Below, piece by piece: positions 26,679 through 34,796 of a stretch of 58,561 nt of DNA; the first letter of the stretch is position 1, and every line of letters starts with the position of its first letter. The position numbers and the translations under genes are program-made. A model generated the notes under the pieces. It was given only the letters and a program-made list of their open reading frames with translations. It was not told the origin of the DNA and searched no databases. This DNA comes from Halobacterium sp. CBA1126 (GTDB lineage Archaea > Halobacteriota > Halobacteria > Halobacteriales > Halobacteriaceae). The stretch spans positions 1 through 58,561 of the forward strand of contig NZ_WPCF01000004.1 in NCBI RefSeq assembly GCF_009741975.1, given 5' to 3'.

Positions 26679-26698
26679 CCCCGCCCTGAAGGGCGGGG
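26679..26698. repeat. Solo IS200/IS605-type end-like palindrome after tbp
   Basis: CCCCGCCCT and AGGGCGGGG form a 9-bp stem with a 2-nt loop, flanked by GACATC on the left and CTTTCTCC on the right. On the minus strand it matches the shape of the right end of the TnpB element at 28696 (hairpin then GATGTCA). It starts 5 bp past the tbp stop and may double as a terminator. Confidence 0.5.
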
Positions 26699-26922
26699 CT
26701 TTCTCCTTGACTTTCCGTAAACCAGCCACGTAGAGAAGGAGAGCAGCTTCTTAGAGTCGCCCAACCTCATCCCGCTCGCTTGTCGATCAGGGAGTGCTAG
26801 CGCACCGCTGGGGGAACCAACAAAAGCCTCGGGTCACTCGCCATCCGTACCGTCGTCCATCATCGCCAGAACGTCCTCACGGGAGACGAGTTCGGCCTCG
26901 CCGGTCCGGAGGTCGTGTTCAC

Positions 26923-28382
26923 CTAATTTGAGGCGGAGGCCCCACCCTCAAGGAGCGCCGGGCTTCTGGCTCCGACGGAAGCACAAGCGAGTAGGGTGGG
27001 GAGGAAGCCGACCCGGTCCCGACCAGCCGCCAGACTGCTGCCTGCTAACCTCTAACCTTTAAGTAACTATGCGTCTTTATGTGAGGCTATCGTGGAGTAC
27101 CGTCGAACCGCCGTCATCAAGCTCGACACGCCCGAAGGCGCGGATATACACCTTCGAGAGACTGTCGAGCAATTCAAATACTGCGCTAACACCGCGAGCA
27201 AGTGGTGCTGGCACGGCGACGATGGCTACCACGTTACCTCGAAAGCCAAGGCCGAGGGTGTATTGTACGACCAGCTACGTGAGGACACGGAGTTAACCGC
27301 GAATCTCGTCCAGAAAGGGATTCGCCAAGCCGTCGAAGCCGTCAAAAGCGGCGTCGAACGCCTCAAGAACGACCAAGATACGTCTCGTCCGACCTTCACG
27401 GCTGATACCGCCGTCTACGACAAGCGAAGTGCCACCTTCCACCGCGACCACGTTTCACTGTCAACACCGGACGGACGAATCGAGTGCGACTACATTCTTC
27501 CCGACGACACCGAGACACCGCCAACAAAGTACGTCGCCAACGAGGACTACGAGTTTCGGCGGGCCACACTCCATCGACGCGACGGCGACTGGTATCTCCA
27601 TGCGTCGATGCTCAAAGAGGACGACGACACCGACTCCACTACCGAGCACAGAACAGTCCTCGGTGTGGACCTCGGTGTGAATCAACTCGCGGTCGCTTCG
27701 ACCGGACGGTTCTGGTCACCAGACGAGTTTAACCACTGGAAACGAGAGTACGAGAAACGGCGTGGCGACCTCCAACAGTGTGGGACACGAGCCGCCCACG
27801 ACGCGATAGCAGGTGTCGAGCGCAAAGAGGACGGACGCTTCGAGATGTTCCTGCATCGTGTCGCCAACGAAATCGTCGCTGAAGCCCGCTCTCACGACTG
27901 TTCGCACATCGTGTTCGAGGATTTGACCGACATTCGTGAGAGCGTCCCACAAGCGTCGTGGCACCATCTGTGGGCGTTCCGCCGTCTCTACGAGTGCGTC
28001 GCTTACAAAGCCAAAGAGCAGGGCGTCAAAGCCGTGCAAGTAGACCCACGCAATACGTCGAAACGGTGTTCGACCTGTGGGTTTACCCACGACAACAACC
28101 GCGACGGCGAGGACTTCCAGTGTCAGAATTGCGGCTACCAGAACCACGCCGACTACAACGCCAGTAAGAATATCGGTTTGCAGTATCTCCGGCGTCGGCA
28201 AAACGCCGACGACGGAGGCGCACCCGTAGACGTGCGCTTGAATCGCGGGACGCTGAACGTGAGTGGAGAGTACAACCTTCCCGCCTCATCCGAGGCGTAG
28301 AACGGGAGTCCACGCGAAAGCCCTCCCCTCAACGAGCGAGCGGGGCTATTGCCCCCGAGCGAAGTAGGGGAGGGTAGTTTAC
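26923..28382 (+). mobile_element. TnpB-only IS200/IS605-group (IS1341-type) element
   Basis: The 1460-bp element is bounded exactly because the host ribbon-helix-helix gene rejoins when it is removed. It follows TTCAC at 26918-26922 and ends in TTTAC at 28378-28382, with no target duplication, as expected for this transposon group. Both ends carry imperfect hairpins: CCCCACCCT with AGGGTGGGG at the left end, CCCTCCCCT with AGGGGAGGG at the right. It has tnpB but no tnpA, so movement would need TnpA supplied from elsewhere. Confidence 0.88.
27092..28300 (+). CDS. tnpB: TnpB, RNA-guided nuclease (element 1)
   Basis: The 402-residue protein has a complete RuvC active site: Asp 193 in GVDLGVNQLA, Glu 276 in HIVFEDLTD and Asp 354 in HADYNASKN. 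A zinc ribbon lies between the last two (CSTCG at 326-330, CQNCG at 344-348). Family knowledge says such proteins cut DNA using an RNA made from the transposon's right end. Translation starts at GTG 27092; no in-frame ATG suits better. All catalytic residues are present, so it is probably active. Confidence 0.9.
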   Translation: MEYRRTAVIKLDTPEGADIHLRETVEQFKYCANTASKWCWHGDDGYHVTSKAKAEGVLYDQLREDTELTANLVQKGIRQAVEAVKSGVERLKNDQDTSRPTFTADTAVYDKRSATFHRDHVSLSTPDGRIECDYILPDDTETPPTKYVANEDYEFRRATLHRRDGDWYLHASMLKEDDDTDSTTEHRTVLGVDLGVNQLAVASTGRFWSPDEFNHWKREYEKRRGDLQQCGTRAAHDAIAGVERKEDGRFEMFLHRVANEIVAEARSHDCSHIVFEDLTDIRESVPQASWHHLWAFRRLYECVAYKAKEQGVKAVQVDPRNTSKRCSTCGFTHDNNRDGEDFQCQNCGYQNHADYNASKNIGLQYLRRRQNADDGGAPVDVRLNRGTLNVSGEYNLPASSEA

Positions 28383-28400
28383 TGGCGGCAATCTGCTTCC
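28240..28400 (+). ncRNA. Predicted omega/reRNA at right end of element 1
   Basis: TnpB systems use an RNA that overlaps the tnpB 3' end and right end, with the guide being the flanking host DNA. Here the right-end hairpin (CCCTCCCCT ... AGGGGAGGG) ends just before 28382 and the following bases TGGCGGCAATCTGC would be the guide. The 5' limit is a guess; the RNA is inferred from family knowledge. Confidence 0.45.
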
Positions 28401-28749
28401 AGCCCTCGCGTGAGAATTCGGGGTGCTTGACAGCGTCTCGTGCCGCGTACCGGAGGAACTCACTGCGCGAATTGAACCCCTGTTCCTCCCAGGTCGTGTC
28501 GATGTCGTCCAGGAATGCCTGTGTGAGTCGAAGGTTGATCTGGACGGTCTCCGGGCCGTCGTCACCCGTCGAGGTCTCAGCATCGGACATGATATGTTAG
28601 TGCTTTACGCTTGCATAGCAAATAACCGTTCGCCGCGGAAGCGTGCCTGATGTCCACGTTGTGGGTTTTCGATGGCACGCCGCGTGTGTTTCTACGTGAC
28701 ATCCTCCGCGCCGTGAACGGCGCGGCTTCCCACGCATGGGGAATACCAG

Positions 28750-30021
28750 CTACGTGCGGCTATCGCTGGTAGAGGGTTCCGACCCGTGGAACGCCGAGAG
28801 AGTCATTTGCGAGTGTTTCTCGCTCGTCTCACGGTGGGTCGTGGTGTTGTCACAGGCACTCCCATCCCGAGGCGAGTCATCGCGTGGCGGTTTCAGCGGC
28901 ACGCTCTCTCCCCACGGGTCAGCCCGTTCTGCAACGTTGATTGCGCCGTTTATATCGCCCTGAAACGCCGTGATGTGGCACTCGTCGTTCGTACACCGGA
29001 ACGTGGCTTGAGCGGCCCTGTTCCCGATGTGACCGCAGGCGTGGCACGTCTGGCTGGTGTACTCCGGTCGGACGTACGTGACCGGGATACCGGCCTCTCG
29101 TGCTTTGTCCTCGACGCGGTTCTGTAACCGAGCGAACGCCCACGCATGGAGTCGCCGGTTCATGTACGCGCCGTAGTCCAATTCTTCGCGGATGTACGTC
29201 AGATTCTCCATTACCAGCACCGGCTTCTCGAATTGTCGGGCGTACTCGACAGCCTGCCGAGACGCCTTCTCGACAATATCGGTGAGCGCGTTCTGGTAGT
29301 GGTCGAATCGCTCGTCCATCCGCCACTTGGCGGCGTCACGCTCTTGGAGTCGTTTCAGGGTGGTGTGCATCTCCTTGCGGAGATGCTTCGCACGCGAACC
29401 GTCACACACGAACGGGCCAGTTGGTGAACCGTCCTTGAGGGCACAGCCCGTTATCAGGGCGGTTTCACCAATATCTAGACCGATGTGCGTCACGTCGTCG
29501 CCGTCTGTCGCGTAGTCGGCTTCTTCGACCGGAAACTCCACAGTGACGTGGAGCGTCCACGATGTACGATTCCGTTGCAGGCGGAGTTGGCCCGCCGAAG
29601 CGTCCCCGTCCACAAGGGCGTGCCACAGACCCTCTTGTTCAGGGTTGATGCGAAGCGGGATCCAGAAATTCGTTCCGCGACCGGGTTGGGGTGCCCACCA
29701 CGTGAACTCGTAGTCCCGTTCCGATGAGTGGTCGAACTCGGCGGCTTGGTTGGTGAGCCGAACCGGGTGGTCGTCGTCTAATTCTTGTGCGTTGTAGGTG
29801 TCGTGCAGTTGTGGGACGTAGTTGCAGAGAGCCGCTTTCGCCTGATACGGTAGGTCGTAGGGCGTCACCACGTCGCTGGTTGCGCTCATCGTGTCACACC
29901 CGGCGTCGAACGCCTCGTGTAGTCCCTCACGGTAGGTGTCGAGTAGGTCACATAGTTTCCGCTCCTTGTGCGCTGTCGGGGGCGCGAGTGTGGCTTCGAG
30001 CGTCTTAGTCGCTGTTTTCAT
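28750..30021 (-). CDS. tnpB: TnpB, RNA-guided nuclease (element 2)
   Basis: The 423-residue protein has the RuvC residues Asp 183 (IGLDIGETALI), Glu 272 (VLVMENLTYIREE) and Asp 356 (FQGDINGAINV), with a zinc finger CHACG ... CTNDEC between the last two. It is only distantly related to the TnpB at 27092 and has a different N-terminal domain, so the two elements are separate arrivals. The C-terminal 55 residues are polar and probably disordered. The start overlaps a small upstream open frame by 17 bp. Confidence 0.9.
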   Translation of the reverse strand: MKTATKTLEATLAPPTAHKERKLCDLLDTYREGLHEAFDAGCDTMSATSDVVTPYDLPYQAKAALCNYVPQLHDTYNAQELDDDHPVRLTNQAAEFDHSSERDYEFTWWAPQPGRGTNFWIPLRINPEQEGLWHALVDGDASAGQLRLQRNRTSWTLHVTVEFPVEEADYATDGDDVTHIGLDIGETALITGCALKDGSPTGPFVCDGSRAKHLRKEMHTTLKRLQERDAAKWRMDERFDHYQNALTDIVEKASRQAVEYARQFEKPVLVMENLTYIREELDYGAYMNRRLHAWAFARLQNRVEDKAREAGIPVTYVRPEYTSQTCHACGHIGNRAAQATFRCTNDECHITAFQGDINGAINVAERADPWGESVPLKPPRDDSPRDGSACDNTTTHRETSEKHSQMTLSAFHGSEPSTSDSRT

Positions 30022-30148
30022 CCGTCTCTAACCCTTGTTCAATTAGCTCGCGGTAGGCACGCGGATGGCGAATGCCATTCTCACGAGCATACTCTTTGAC
30101 CCGCTCGTGAAGCTCGCCACCACGCTCTATATCTATCTCCGTTCGCAC
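30005..30148 (-). CDS. Small protein upstream of tnpB
   Basis: A 47-codon frame from GTG 30148 encodes VRTEIDIERGGELHERVKEY and ARENGIRHPRAYRELIEQGL, a charged helical protein. Its stop lies inside the tnpB start region (17-bp overlap), so the two would be translationally coupled. The helical pattern is reminiscent of small DNA-binding proteins but no family is recognised. A TATA-like TATTTAGTATG lies about 25 bp upstream. Confidence 0.5.
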   Translation of the reverse strand: MRTEIDIERGGELHERVKEYARENGIRHPRAYRELIEQGLETDENSD

Positions 30149-30389
30149 AAGAATTTGTACGTTTCTACCATACTAAATACGTACGTTAGGTATTCAGTCA
30201 GACAACAGTGACGGAGATTGTGGCACGGAGCTTACGCGATTCACTCCCGCCCTGCTCAGTCCTCGGTTCCGACAGAGCGTCGGAACACTCGTCCTTCGCG
30301 GGAAGGGCGGGATTCTCTCGCTGTCTCAAGATAGAACCTACCCTCTGCTGGCTTCGGCTGTGGCTTGCTCGGTACGGGGCTGGACAATC

Positions 30390-30430
30390 TTAACCAACAA
30401 AGGCACGGGGCGGACGCAGATGTTGGTTAA
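30390..30430. repeat. Dispersed stem-loop, copy 4
   Basis: TTAACCAACA at 30390-30399 and TGTTGGTTAA at 30421-30430 enclose a 21-nt loop containing CACGGGGCGGA, the same core as copy 3. It ends 4 bp before the ArdC-like gene's stop codon. Confidence 0.88.
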
Positions 30431-30434
30431 TAGT

Positions 30435-31361
30435 TCAGGTGTCGTCTTCCAGCGTCTCGATGAGCTGCTCGGCCGTCCGACTGATCCGATCGAGCCGGTC
30501 ACGAACGACCGCAGAATCGTCGCCCGCCCACGCGGCGAGGTAGAACGCCGACCGGCTCGTATCCAGCCCGCAGTATCGGCCGACGATGTACGCGACTGCC
30601 TCCGCCTCGACCTCTCGCTTCGACCGCTCGACGCGCTCGGTCACCCCATCGTGCAGCAGGGCGTGCGCGTACTCGTGGATGAGCGTTCGGGCGAGGTCCG
30701 CGTCGTTCTCCCGGGCACGGACTGCAACGACCGGCTCGGCGTCCACGCTGACGCGCTCACAGACGCCGTTCGCCGCACCGTGCGTCCATGCATCGTCCGG
30801 GATGATGCTCGCCGTGACGTCGAGGTCCCCAGCAACGTCGAGCAGCCGGCCGACGAGCTCGCCAGCGTCCCCCGTTGCTGCCGTGTCCAGCTCCGGAAGC
30901 GGCTCGCCCTCCGTCTGAGAGACGTCGAACACGGGTGCGGGGTTGAACCCCACGAGCCCCTCGTCCCAGTCCTCGGGCGGCGTCTCGTCGTACGTACAGT
31001 CACTGTCATCGTGGTAGCTCGGCGAGTGCTCGCACTCCGGGCACTGCGTGGCGATGATCGGCGCCCAGATCCAAATTGCTTGCTCGCCTTCCTTCACGTG
31101 GCGGTCGAACTCTTCCTGCCACGTCCGGTAGCCCGCCACGCGGCTCGCCGCCGGGCACTGCCGCTTGATGAGCAGCGTGTTCCGATACGAGTAGTCGTGG
31201 AACCGACGCTGGACGTCAAGCCACTCCTGGAACTCCGCGCTGGCCTGCGCGTCGTCGATATTCGCGACGAGGTCGTCGATCCACTGTTCGATCGTACTGT
31301 GCATCTCGTCGGGTCGCGTGTCGGTCTCGTCGAAGGAGACCGACGAGGAACTGGCCGTCAT
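30435..31361 (-). CDS. ArdC-like antirestriction / zinc metallopeptidase domain protein
   Basis: The 308-residue protein combines an N-terminal ArdC-type single-strand-DNA-binding region (FQEWLDVQRRFHDYSYRNTLLI, TWQEEFDRHVKEGEQAIWIWAP), a zinc knuckle (CPEC near 107) and a C-terminal zincin site HEYAH at 229-233 with a downstream Glu-rich helix (KREVEAEAVAYIVG). ArdC proteins shield incoming single-stranded conjugative DNA from restriction. The ATG at 31361 is preferred; the upstream extension is Arg/Val-rich and unlike the family. Stem-loop copy 4 sits at its 3' end. Confidence 0.82.
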   Translation of the reverse strand: MTASSSSVSFDETDTRPDEMHSTIEQWIDDLVANIDDAQASAEFQEWLDVQRRFHDYSYRNTLLIKRQCPAASRVAGYRTWQEEFDRHVKEGEQAIWIWAPIIATQCPECEHSPSYHDDSDCTYDETPPEDWDEGLVGFNPAPVFDVSQTEGEPLPELDTAATGDAGELVGRLLDVAGDLDVTASIIPDDAWTHGAANGVCERVSVDAEPVVAVRARENDADLARTLIHEYAHALLHDGVTERVERSKREVEAEAVAYIVGRYCGLDTSRSAFYLAAWAGDDSAVVRDRLDRISRTAEQLIETLEDDT

Positions 31362-31432
31362 CACGGTCACCACGACGCGGCCCACGCGGGCGCGCCGCAC
31401 CCCTCGCGGCGCACGACAAACAGACTGTGCGA

Positions 31433-31780
31433 TCAGCGGAGTTCGTGGCGGTCGTCGGCGAACCCGACGCTGACGAGGTACGCGAGGAACGCGTCGAAGC
31501 GCTCGCTATCGCTGGGCGTCCCCGTCGCGAGGTGCCGCGTCCACTCGATAGCCCACTGGAAGGCAGGGTCCGTGCCGCCCTCCCCATGGAGATACCACCA
31601 GCGCGCCGCTTGCAACACCACGATGGGGTTCGTCGGCGGCTGCTCGCCGGCGAGCCCACGCGTGATCGATTCGATGTCGTCGGGCACGTCGCTCAGGTCG
31701 ACGTCGCCCGTCTGTGTGGCTTCGAGGTCAATCGGAATCGCGTCGATTGCGATGTCGTTCGGCTGTTGGTCGTGACTCAC
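31433..31780 (-). CDS. Hypothetical haloarchaeal element protein
   Basis: This 115-residue acidic protein (start GTG 31780) has a Trp-rich core (LQAARWWYLHGEGGTDPAFQWAIEWTRHL) and a C-terminal FLAYLVSVGFADDRHELR. I do not recognise a family. It lies 71 bp upstream of the ArdC-like gene in the same direction and may be co-transcribed with it. Confidence 0.6.
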   Translation of the reverse strand: MSHDQQPNDIAIDAIPIDLEATQTGDVDLSDVPDDIESITRGLAGEQPPTNPIVVLQAARWWYLHGEGGTDPAFQWAIEWTRHLATGTPSDSERFDAFLAYLVSVGFADDRHELR

Positions 31781-32130
31781 AGAGATTCACCTCAGTGAGG
31801 GCCCTCGAAGGCGCCCTCGCCCCCTTTCCGGGGATCGAAAACCACCACCGTACCCAACACGCACTTAGCGATAGGGGCTACCGTACCACCAGCACACAAC
31901 TGCTGTTTCGTCAGGAAGCTCGGGGGTGCTCGTATCACGGCCGCGTGGAGCGCGAGGGCGACCATAGTCGGCCGACGACGCTACCGGCGCATGCAGCCGC
32001 CAGCCACGCAATCTTCGGCTCGGTGCCGAGGCGCGCTGACAATCCCGACACCACTTGCCGGCGAGCCACCGCAAAATCATCCATCCGTTGGAATCGTGCT
32101 GGATAATGATGTAGTATCTGGACAATCGTC
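31781..32130. other. Intergenic region without recognised gene
   Basis: About 350 bp hold no convincing protein frame, RNA gene or repeat. GATATTAAG near 32131-32139 is the probable TATA box for the regulator starting at 32164. Confidence 0.4.
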
Positions 32131-32163
32131 GATATTAAGAGCGTTCGCGCGAGTACGGCGAGT

Positions 32164-32406
32164 ATGAGTGCCACACACATGGACGAGGCGACAGCGGCGG
32201 CGATTCGGGAGCTGCCGCCGAGCGCGAAGCTCGTCGCGAAAGTCCTCGAACACAACGACGCCCTCACGCAGCGCGAGCTCGCCGAGCGGACGCTCCTCCC
32301 CGACCGCACCGTCCGGTACGCGCTCAGCCGCCTCGAAGAAGCAGACGCCGTCACCGCCCGCTTCTCCGTCACCGACGCCCGGAAACAGGTCTACTCCCTC
32401 AACTGA
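32164..32406 (+). CDS. Small MarR-like winged-helix regulator
   Basis: The 80-residue protein is a bare winged helix: SAKLVAKVLEHNDALTQRELAERTLLPDRTVRYALSRLEEADAV with a short wing (FSVTDARKQVYSL). A TATA-like GATATTAAG lies about 26 bp upstream, giving a leaderless start at ATG 32164. Proteins of this size and type are common in haloarchaeal plasmids. Its targets are unknown. Confidence 0.78.
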   Translation: MSATHMDEATAAAIRELPPSAKLVAKVLEHNDALTQRELAERTLLPDRTVRYALSRLEEADAVTARFSVTDARKQVYSLN

Positions 32407-32493
32407 ACGACACTAGGGTTTCGCGGCAGGTGAACAGACAACAGCCCATTCGCCGCACACCGATACGCGGCCCGGCTGTCTCCGGCCCGGGCG

Positions 32494-32745
32494 CTACGTT
32501 GAGTCGTCCTGCTCGGCGAGGATAGCCGCGGCGACGTCCTCGACGTGTTGTTGGTGAGCTGCCGAGACGCCGGCCTCCTGCGCAGCCTCGAGTTGGCCAT
32601 TTACAACCGCGTTCTGTTGTGGTCCCCACACGTCGACGGGCTCCGACTGGATGTATTCGACCCAGCGTTTGACCGCCTCGATGCGCCGCTCGCGGACGCG
32701 CTCGCGGTTCTCGTCGAGGTGCTTACGCTCGTCTGTGTCGGTCAT
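32494..32745 (-). CDS. Hypothetical small helical protein
   Basis: This 83-residue protein is strongly charged and helical (RERVRERRIEAVKRWVEYIQ, then NAVVNGQLEAAQEAGVSAAHQQHVEDV). No family is recognised. The ATG at 32745 gives a plausible compact protein; codon use is as GC-rich as its neighbours. It lies between two regulators and may be a small element accessory protein. Confidence 0.5.
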   Translation of the reverse strand: MTDTDERKHLDENRERVRERRIEAVKRWVEYIQSEPVDVWGPQQNAVVNGQLEAAQEAGVSAAHQQHVEDVAAAILAEQDDST

Positions 32746-32853
32746 TTGGCTTCGGCGTCGAGTTAGGCATCCGGTTTGCGAGAAAGACGACCATCAGGCG
32801 AATGTCGAGGTCTTACTTACCTCCCATTCTCGGATGGATAGCTGATGGCCTGA

Positions 32854-33195
32854 CTACTCGCTGCCAACGTTGTTGAGCGCGCTGTTCAGCTCGAAGAGTT
32901 CGCGAACAACGTCACTGTCTGCAACGCGGTACCGGCGTGGGGACGTGTGCGGAACTTCCTCGATGAGTTCGACCTCGAGTAGCAGGTTCGTGTAGTTGCC
33001 GACCGTCTGACGCGTGACACCAGCGTGCTCTGCGAGTTCGGTTTTATTGAACTCGCGGGTGGGCGGGAGGTCAAGCAGGGCGTCTACAAGGATGGGAATT
33101 GCGTCGTGCTGCGTGAGGTAGAGCCATCCGCTCGGATGTTCCTTGCGGAGCTCCTTCTTCTGGCCACGGTCGGCCGCGTCCTCCATGCTGCTCAT
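32854..33195 (-). CDS. Winged-helix transcription regulator
   Basis: The 113-residue protein carries TREFNKTELAEHAGVTRQTVGNYTNLLLEVELIEEV, a helix-turn-helix with wing, and an N-terminal charged arm. The ATG at 33195 is favoured over an upstream ATG at 33234 because a TATA-like CTTATACA lies about 25 bp before it. It is divergent from the gene at 33289, and the inverted repeat GTTAA-N6-TTAAC between them is a candidate binding site. Confidence 0.75.
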   Translation of the reverse strand: MSSMEDAADRGQKKELRKEHPSGWLYLTQHDAIPILVDALLDLPPTREFNKTELAEHAGVTRQTVGNYTNLLLEVELIEEVPHTSPRRYRVADSDVVRELFELNSALNNVGSE

Positions 33196-33238
33196 ACTGC
33201 GAAACAACACCCTCGCGTGTATAAGCGTTTCCACCTAT

Positions 33239-33254
33239 GTTAACGGCCATTAAC
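33239..33254. promoter_or_regulatory. Inverted repeat between divergent genes
   Basis: GTTAA at 33239-33243 and TTAAC at 33250-33254 flank a 6-bp centre, just left of the TATA-like TATTTATCC for the gene at 33289. It is well placed as an operator for the regulator at 32854. Confidence 0.45.
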
Positions 33255-33288
33255 AGTATTTATCCGTGTATAATCCATCTATCCGAGC

Positions 33289-33603
33289 ATGGAGAAGCCG
33301 TTGGTAAAATGCGCGCTTCTGGCGACGATGATCGCGAAACACAAATGGGGGACGCCGATTCCAGAAGATACGCTCCTAAACCTCTCAGCAATCGATGGAG
33401 ACTATCCGACCGCTCGGGAGGTCTACACCGAGCTTCGAAGCGAACCGTACATCAGCTACCGTGGGAACCGCGGTATTGAGCTCGACAAAAGCAACTTCGC
33501 CCAACTCGCCGATATTCTCTACCACGAGTGCGGCTGGGAGGCCTGGGAGATCGACAGCCGTCTGAAGCATTACGAGGGCATCGACGATCACAACTGGGCG
33601 TGA
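33289..33603 (+). CDS. Hypothetical small protein
   Basis: The 104-residue protein (MEKPLVKCALLATMIAKHKWG, then FAQLADILYHECGWEAWEIDSRLKHYEG) has an alpha-helical look with several Trp and Cys. I do not recognise it. TATTTATCC about 27 bp upstream supports a leaderless start. It is divergent from the winged-helix gene, so it may be the regulated partner. Confidence 0.6.
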   Translation: MEKPLVKCALLATMIAKHKWGTPIPEDTLLNLSAIDGDYPTAREVYTELRSEPYISYRGNRGIELDKSNFAQLADILYHECGWEAWEIDSRLKHYEGIDDHNWA

Positions 33604-33676
33604 ACTGCCTCGGGGTCAAGCCCCGAGGCACTCGCCCTGCTCAGCCTGTAGACCCACTCAGAACGATCGTCGAGGA

Positions 33677-34600
33677 CTACTCTGTGGTGAGGCTGGTGAT
33701 TGTCTGTTGATGGGTTCGTACCGTCTGCACGCTGACGTCCGCCGCCTCCGCGACCCGCGTTTTCAACGGGTGGCGACCACACGCACACAACGCCGCGTAG
33801 AGACACGCCGCGGCGAAGCCGGCTGGATGCACACCGTCAGTCACGCCAGCGTCCTCGGCGCGTTCCGCGAGCGTCCGCGCCCGTCGGCGGGCCTCGTCCG
33901 GACACGCGAGTTCGTCGGCAAGCCGCGGGACGAACGCGCTCGGCTGCACTGGCTTCGCCGGGAGGCCGAGCTCCGCGTTCAGCGTCTGGTACGCGTTCTT
34001 TACGCGGGACTGTTCGACCCGTGCGGGGACCGCGACGTCGTCCAGCGTCTGCGACCGGCCAGAACAGCGACAGGCGCCGTAGACGCTCGCCGCGGCGACC
34101 GCCTCGATCGACCGCCCGTGGAGGAGGTCCTCGCTTTGGGCGCTCCGGAACAGCTGGCACGCCTGGTCACGCAGCGACTCCGACAGGCCGAGTGCGCTAC
34201 TGATGCGGCGCACTTCGCCGAGGCCGTGTGCGAGGTTGCGCTCGGCTTTCGACTGGAACCGCCCCCGGGACTGCTCGCGGCGCAGCCGCGCGAGCTGCCG
34301 GCGCTTCCGTCCGGACAGCGTGTTCCCCGCAGCGTCAGTGTGTTTCCCGATTTCCGTCGAGAGCCCGCGGTCGTGGCGCGCCACCGTCACCGGCCCGCCC
34401 GTGCGTTCCTTCTCCTCGCTGTTGCACGACCGCCACTCCGGCCCATGGTCGATGCGCTGCTCGTCGATGACCAGCCCACAGTCCTCACAGACCGTCTCCT
34501 GGACGTTCGTGGTGACGCGGCCACCGCACTCCGGGCACTGGTTCCCATCAGTCTGGACGTCTTCGTCGAAGCCACGCGCGTAGATGTCACTCGTTGGCAT
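33677..34600 (-). CDS. tfb: Transcription initiation factor TFB paralogue
   Basis: This 307-residue TFB contains the zinc ribbon (CPEC at 22-25, CEDC at 38-41), a B-finger linker (EEKERTGGPVTVARHDRGLSTEIG) and two cyclin repeats (from LGLSESLRDQACQLF and from DELACPDEARRRARTLAE) ending in VSVQTVRTHQQTI. TFB bridges TBP-bound promoters and RNA polymerase. Together with the TBP at 26113 it gives this element its own pair of basal factors. Its divergence from chromosomal TFBs cannot be judged here. Confidence 0.93.
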   Translation of the reverse strand: MPTSDIYARGFDEDVQTDGNQCPECGGRVTTNVQETVCEDCGLVIDEQRIDHGPEWRSCNSEEKERTGGPVTVARHDRGLSTEIGKHTDAAGNTLSGRKRRQLARLRREQSRGRFQSKAERNLAHGLGEVRRISSALGLSESLRDQACQLFRSAQSEDLLHGRSIEAVAAASVYGACRCSGRSQTLDDVAVPARVEQSRVKNAYQTLNAELGLPAKPVQPSAFVPRLADELACPDEARRRARTLAERAEDAGVTDGVHPAGFAAACLYAALCACGRHPLKTRVAEAADVSVQTVRTHQQTITSLTTE

Positions 34601-34796
34601 CGGTAGATCACCGAATTCGAGGCATCCGCCACCGCGACGAACCCCTCACCCATCCCCGGGGTCGACAAACACGGGCCGCGGTGCGGACGCCTCAGGCGGA
34701 GGAAGTCAGGAACACAGCAAGCCAGCTAGTGCAAGAGTCCTGGCGCTGTGCCGCAAGATGAAACGGGGAAAGTGCGACACGCCAGCACGCACCCGT

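Larger units (their letters stand above)
26834..28590 (-). pseudogene. Ribbon-helix-helix regulator split by a TnpB transposon
   Basis: The first 208 bases (28590 down to 28383) encode ETVQINLRLTQAFLDDIDTTW, then SRSEFLRYAARDAVKHPEFS and KQIAAS, a CopG-type DNA-binding start. The last 89 bases (26922 down to 26834) encode EHDLRTGEAELVSREDVL and the tail DGTDGE with its stop. Joined, they make 297 bases with no gain or loss: a 98-residue regulator. The TnpB element at 26923-28382 interrupts it. A TATA-like TTATTTGC lies about 25 bp before the ATG. The left piece still gives a read-through open frame into the element. Confidence 0.85.
28696..30329 (-). mobile_element. Second TnpB-only element, minus strand (approximate ends)
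   Basis: On the minus strand the element ends with a hairpin (CGCGCCGTTCACGGCGCG) followed by GAGGATGTCAC at about 28696. Its left end carries a long hairpin with arms TCCCGCCCT (30245-30253) and AGGGCGGGA (30304-30312). By analogy with element 1, whose left boundary is 17 bp outside its hairpin, the boundary is near 30329. No rejoined host gene proves the right boundary. Contents are a small open frame and tnpB; tnpA is absent. Confidence 0.65.
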
